The notes below the pieces were generated by a model. The model saw nothing but the letters and a program-made list of their open reading frames with translations, was not told the origin of the DNA and searched no databases. Shown here piece after piece: positions 61,549 to 64,000 of a stretch of 64,000 nucleotides of DNA. Within the stretch, counting starts at the first letter, position 1. Every line of letters begins with the position of its first letter. The DNA comes from Bdellovibrionales bacterium (GTDB taxonomy: Bacteria; Bdellovibrionota; Bdellovibrionia; Bdellovibrionales; UBA1609): positions 1 through 64,000 of the forward strand of contig DAIDIG010000011.1 of NCBI GenBank assembly GCA_027459485.1. The letters are read 5' to 3'. Position numbers and translations under genes: made by a program.

Positions 61549-62645
61549 CAGCGCCCCCTGCCTAAAAAATCTTTAATCGACTGCATGATCTTGTCTCTGT
61601 TTTCAATCTTACTCATGACCAAGCGATCGTCCGTTGTAAATGCTTTCTCCAAGTCTTTTAAAAACTGGCCCGAACCGTATTTCGATTCAACCTGCCCGTA
61701 ACCAAACATGTTTACACCCGGCAAAAAGAAGTCTTTGAGTAGATTGAGACAAACGCGCGTATCTTCGCCGCTCCAATTGTCGCCGTCGCTGAAATGAAAC
61801 GGATAAATATTCCATTCGTTTGCCGGATATTCTTCTTCGATGATTTTACGCGCGAGTTTATACGCCGATGAAATGAGCGTGCCACCCGATTCGCTCGTTG
61901 AGAAAAATGTCTTTTCATCCACCTCTTTTGCCGCGGCGTCGTGAATGATAAAGCGGGTTTCAAGCCCGCGATAATTGCGTCGAAGCCAGGTGTTGATCCA
62001 AAAGCTCTCAAGGCGAACGATTTCTTTTTGTTCGTCACCCATCGAGCCCGAGACATCCATCATGTAGATCACAACTGCGTTTGCTTGCGGTCGCGTGACT
62101 TTTTTAAACGTGCGAAACCTCATATCGTCTTTTATCGGCACAACGACAGGATCGTTCGCATCATATGTACCCTCTGTAATTTGCCGCTTTAAAGCCTCTT
62201 TGTAGCTTTGTTTGAATAGTTTAAGCGAATTAGGCCCAATCGGTGAGCGACCTGTGTACTTAGTTTGCACTGTTTCGATAGTCTTGTTGCCCTTCGGCTG
62301 AATTCGAGGCAGCTCAAGTTCTTCGCCCAGAATATCGGCCAACTCCTCGAGTGATACGTCGACCTCGAGTAAGTGCTGCCCGGGCGTATCCCCCGCCTGA
62401 CCCTTGCCTTCACCCTGTTGACCTTGAACAGCATCACCGGGTTGGCCTTGCCCTTGACCGACGCCGCCCTGATCTTTCGGCCCGTATTTGAATTTTGGTA
62501 TTTCGATGGACGGCACCGGAATTTTCACAAATTCCTTCTCTTGTTTGCCGATCATCTCGCCTTGGGTCACATATTTTTTGAAGTGCTGCTTAATGCGCCC
62601 CTTTATAATTTCACGAAATCGTCGATGGTCTTCAAGAATGGACAT
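61548..62645 (-). CDS. yeaH: DUF444 (YeaH/YhbH-type) protein with VWA-like fold
   Basis: This 365-residue protein starts [20 protein letters not shown] and has a Gly/Gln-rich segment (about 65-100). The later part carries [17 protein letters not shown] (MIDAS-like DxSxS), [20 protein letters not shown] and [17 protein letters not shown], typical of YeaH/YhbH. It acts with PrkA and SpoVR. It lies 4 bases after PrkA and overlaps SpoVR by 1. Confidence 0.94.
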   Translation of the reverse strand: MSILEDHRRFREIIKGRIKQHFKKYVTQGEMIGKQEKEFVKIPVPSIEIPKFKYGPKDQGGVGQGQGQPGDAVQGQQGEGKGQAGDTPGQHLLEVDVSLEELADILGEELELPRIQPKGNKTIETVQTKYTGRSPIGPNSLKLFKQSYKEALKRQITEGTYDANDPVVVPIKDDMRFRTFKKVTRPQANAVVIYMMDVSGSMGDEQKEIVRLESFWINTWLRRNYRGLETRFIIHDAAAKEVDEKTFFSTSESGGTLISSAYKLARKIIEEEYPANEWNIYPFHFSDGDNWSGEDTRVCLNLLKDFFLPGVNMFGYGQVESKYGSGQFLKDLEKAFTTDDRLVMSKIENRDKIMQSIKDFLGRGR

Positions 62646-62649
62646 AGAT

Positions 62650-64000
62650 TCATTTTTTCTCTTTCACGTCACCGCGCGCGAATATTCCGGCTACGTGTTG
62701 AAGAACATCTCCAGCCGAAATCTCATCATAACCGAATTCTTTAATCAGCCGCGCCTTTACGAGGTCGACTTTTTCGCGCGTTTCTTTGTTGTCATCAGAT
62801 GAAATATGCGCCGTCAACTTGATTGTATCGCGTTCATCTTCGAATAGCTTTCGTTCGAACGCCCGATGGAGTCGCTCATTCGTTTTATAATCGAATTTCT
62901 TACCCTCAAGACCATGCGATTCGATGTAGTTTCGAATTTCGTGGCGAAAATCGTCTTTTCGCGATTCGGGGATGTCGATTTTATCTTCAATTGAACGCAT
63001 GAGCCTCTCATCGACTTCTTTACCCTGAGTATACGCCTTCACGTTATCGATATAGTTCGAACACAAGCGATCGAGAGCGCCCTCGTCATTGCTGACGGCG
63101 TGTTGCACTTCGGCTTTGATGATCTCTTCGTACTCCTGCTTCACGACGCCGATCAATTCGCGATAGTCGTTACGAATTTCTTCGTTATTCGCCATGAGCG
63201 GATGATTTTTCAAGCCTGACTCAAGTTCATTCAACACAAGAAGTGGCGTCACAGACCCACGATTGAGTTGTTGCGCCATGACGATGGCATTTGAAATTTT
63301 GTCTTGGATATACCGGGGCGATATCCCGTCGAGACCTTCGCGCTTGGCTTCTTTACGAAGTTCTTTCACATTGTCCTCGGTAAAATTCGGTATCGTTTTG
63401 CCGTCGTAAAGTTTCAGCTTCTGCACGCGCGTCAGGTTGGCTTTTTTAGGCTTTTCAAGCCGAGTGAGCACGGCCCACATGGCCGCCATTTCAATTGTGT
63501 GCGGGGCGATACTGACACCCTTTAGGCGCTTGCTGTTGAAGTCTTTTTTATAGATCTTGATCTCTTCGTTCCACTTCGTGATGTACGGGATATCAATGCG
63601 CACAGTCCGGTCGCGCAGAGCTTCCATAAATTCATTGTCTTGAAGCCGACGAAATTCCGGTTCGTTCGTGTGACCGATAATCACTTCGTCGATATGCGTT
63701 TGCGCGAATTTTTTCGGTTTGACTCGATGCTCTTGCGAAGCTCCAAGTAAGTCATAGAGAAACGCCACATCGAGCTTCAAAACTTCGACAAATTCAATCA
63801 CGCCTCGATTGGCAATGTTGAATTCACCGTCAAAATTGAAAGCGCGCGGGTCTGAGTCCGACCCATACTCAGCGATCTTTCGGTAATTCAAATCGCCGGT
63901 GAGCTCAGTGCTATCCTGGTTCTTTTCATCTTTTGGCTGAAACGTGCCAATACCCACGCGATCGGCTTCGCTGAGGATGAGACGCTTCACACGAACGTGA
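62650..64000 (-). CDS. prkA: PrkA/YeaG family serine protein kinase, C-terminal part (5' end outside window)
   Basis: The frame is open to the right end of the window. Visible residues include [39 protein letters not shown] and [20 protein letters not shown], which are the AAA+ core motifs after Walker A, then the PrkA C-terminal domain ([20 protein letters not shown]). Walker A is upstream of the window. PrkA/YeaG kinases phosphorylate proteins in starvation or sporulation-like states. It is the first gene of the PrkA-DUF444-SpoVR operon. Confidence 0.96.
   Translation of the reverse strand, partial: HVRVKRLILSEADRVGIGTFQPKDEKNQDSTELTGDLNYRKIAEYGSDSDPRAFNFDGEFNIANRGVIEFVEVLKLDVAFLYDLLGASQEHRVKPKKFAQTHIDEVIIGHTNEPEFRRLQDNEFMEALRDRTVRIDIPYITKWNEEIKIYKKDFNSKRLKGVSIAPHTIEMAAMWAVLTRLEKPKKANLTRVQKLKLYDGKTIPNFTEDNVKELRKEAKREGLDGISPRYIQDKISNAIVMAQQLNRGSVTPLLVLNELESGLKNHPLMANNEEIRNDYRELIGVVKQEYEEIIKAEVQHAVSNDEGALDRLCSNYIDNVKAYTQGKEVDERLMRSIEDKIDIPESRKDDFRHEIRNYIESHGLEGKKFDYKTNERLHRAFERKLFEDERDTIKLTAHISSDDNKETREKVDLVKARLIKEFGYDEISAGDVLQHVAGIFARGDVKEKK

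Noticed and set aside
1-64000. CRISPR array, insertion sequence or rRNA operon
   Set aside because: No regularly spaced short repeats, transposase-like frame with inverted ends, or rRNA motif was seen on reading.

Overview
The window reads as chromosome of a Gram-negative, aerobic bacterium of about 50% GC with many exported lipoproteins and outer-membrane barrels. Its gene set suggests a member of the Bdellovibrionota or a deltaproteobacterial relative. The clues are an rpsU-yqeY-dnaG-rpoD operon, a caa3-type oxidase cluster, the PrkA/DUF444/SpoVR trio, MotAB homologues and many secreted hydrolases and LamG, NHL and FN3 proteins. This placement is inference from gene content only.

Layout. 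1-2146: end of a dTDP-rhamnose operon (rfbC partial, rfbD, rfbB). 2121-4830: an HPF-like membrane-tailed protein and a copper P-type ATPase. 4876-23226: an accessory envelope region. It holds an FN3 anchor protein with an FN3/beta-barrel protein, a minus-strand operon for a lipoprotein, a 1471-residue fibre-like protein and a LamG protein, an S1/P1 nuclease, an unknown gene facing an XRE regulator, and a tightly overlapping six-gene operon (15771-23226). 23261-28378: tRNA-Met-like, rpoD, dnaG, yqeY, rpsU, tadA and tRNA-Ser. 28824-44554: MarR-GNAT fusion and hydrolase, two polysaccharide-lyase-like lipoproteins (one frameshifted), transporters, a SpoIIE-type phosphatase, a barrel protein, YhhQ, PAP2, a glycosidase-like protein and an OlsB/OlsA pair. 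44481-46784: PurN and the last two steps of tyrosine breakdown. 46781-53554: an eight-gene cytochrome c oxidase cluster. 53640-60015: BamE-like lipoprotein, secA region, trmL, GGCT-like and GcvH-like genes. 60109-64000: SpoVR, DUF444 and PrkA (cut by the window end).

The most interesting object is the operon at 15771-23226. It encodes a PEGA/TPR lipoprotein, a MotA-like and a MotB-like stator pair, a single protein that joins a FliF-like periplasmic/membrane part to a FliG-like cytoplasmic part, a small outer-membrane barrel and a very large NHL-propeller lipoprotein. Genes 1 to 5 overlap by 1 to 11 bases and gene 6 follows after 3 bases. No FliM/FliN, export apparatus, rod, hook or filament gene is nearby. 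It looks like a self-contained ion-driven stator/rotor machine reaching the cell surface, separate from the flagellum. This is a by-eye reading that needs profile searches and structure prediction.

Other points: a GcvH-like protein without the lipoylated lysine, a frameshifted beta-helix lipoprotein, tRNA genes placed 2 and 7 bases after tadA and rpoD, a probable CTG start for olsA, and lipobox variants with Asn or Asp before the cysteine.
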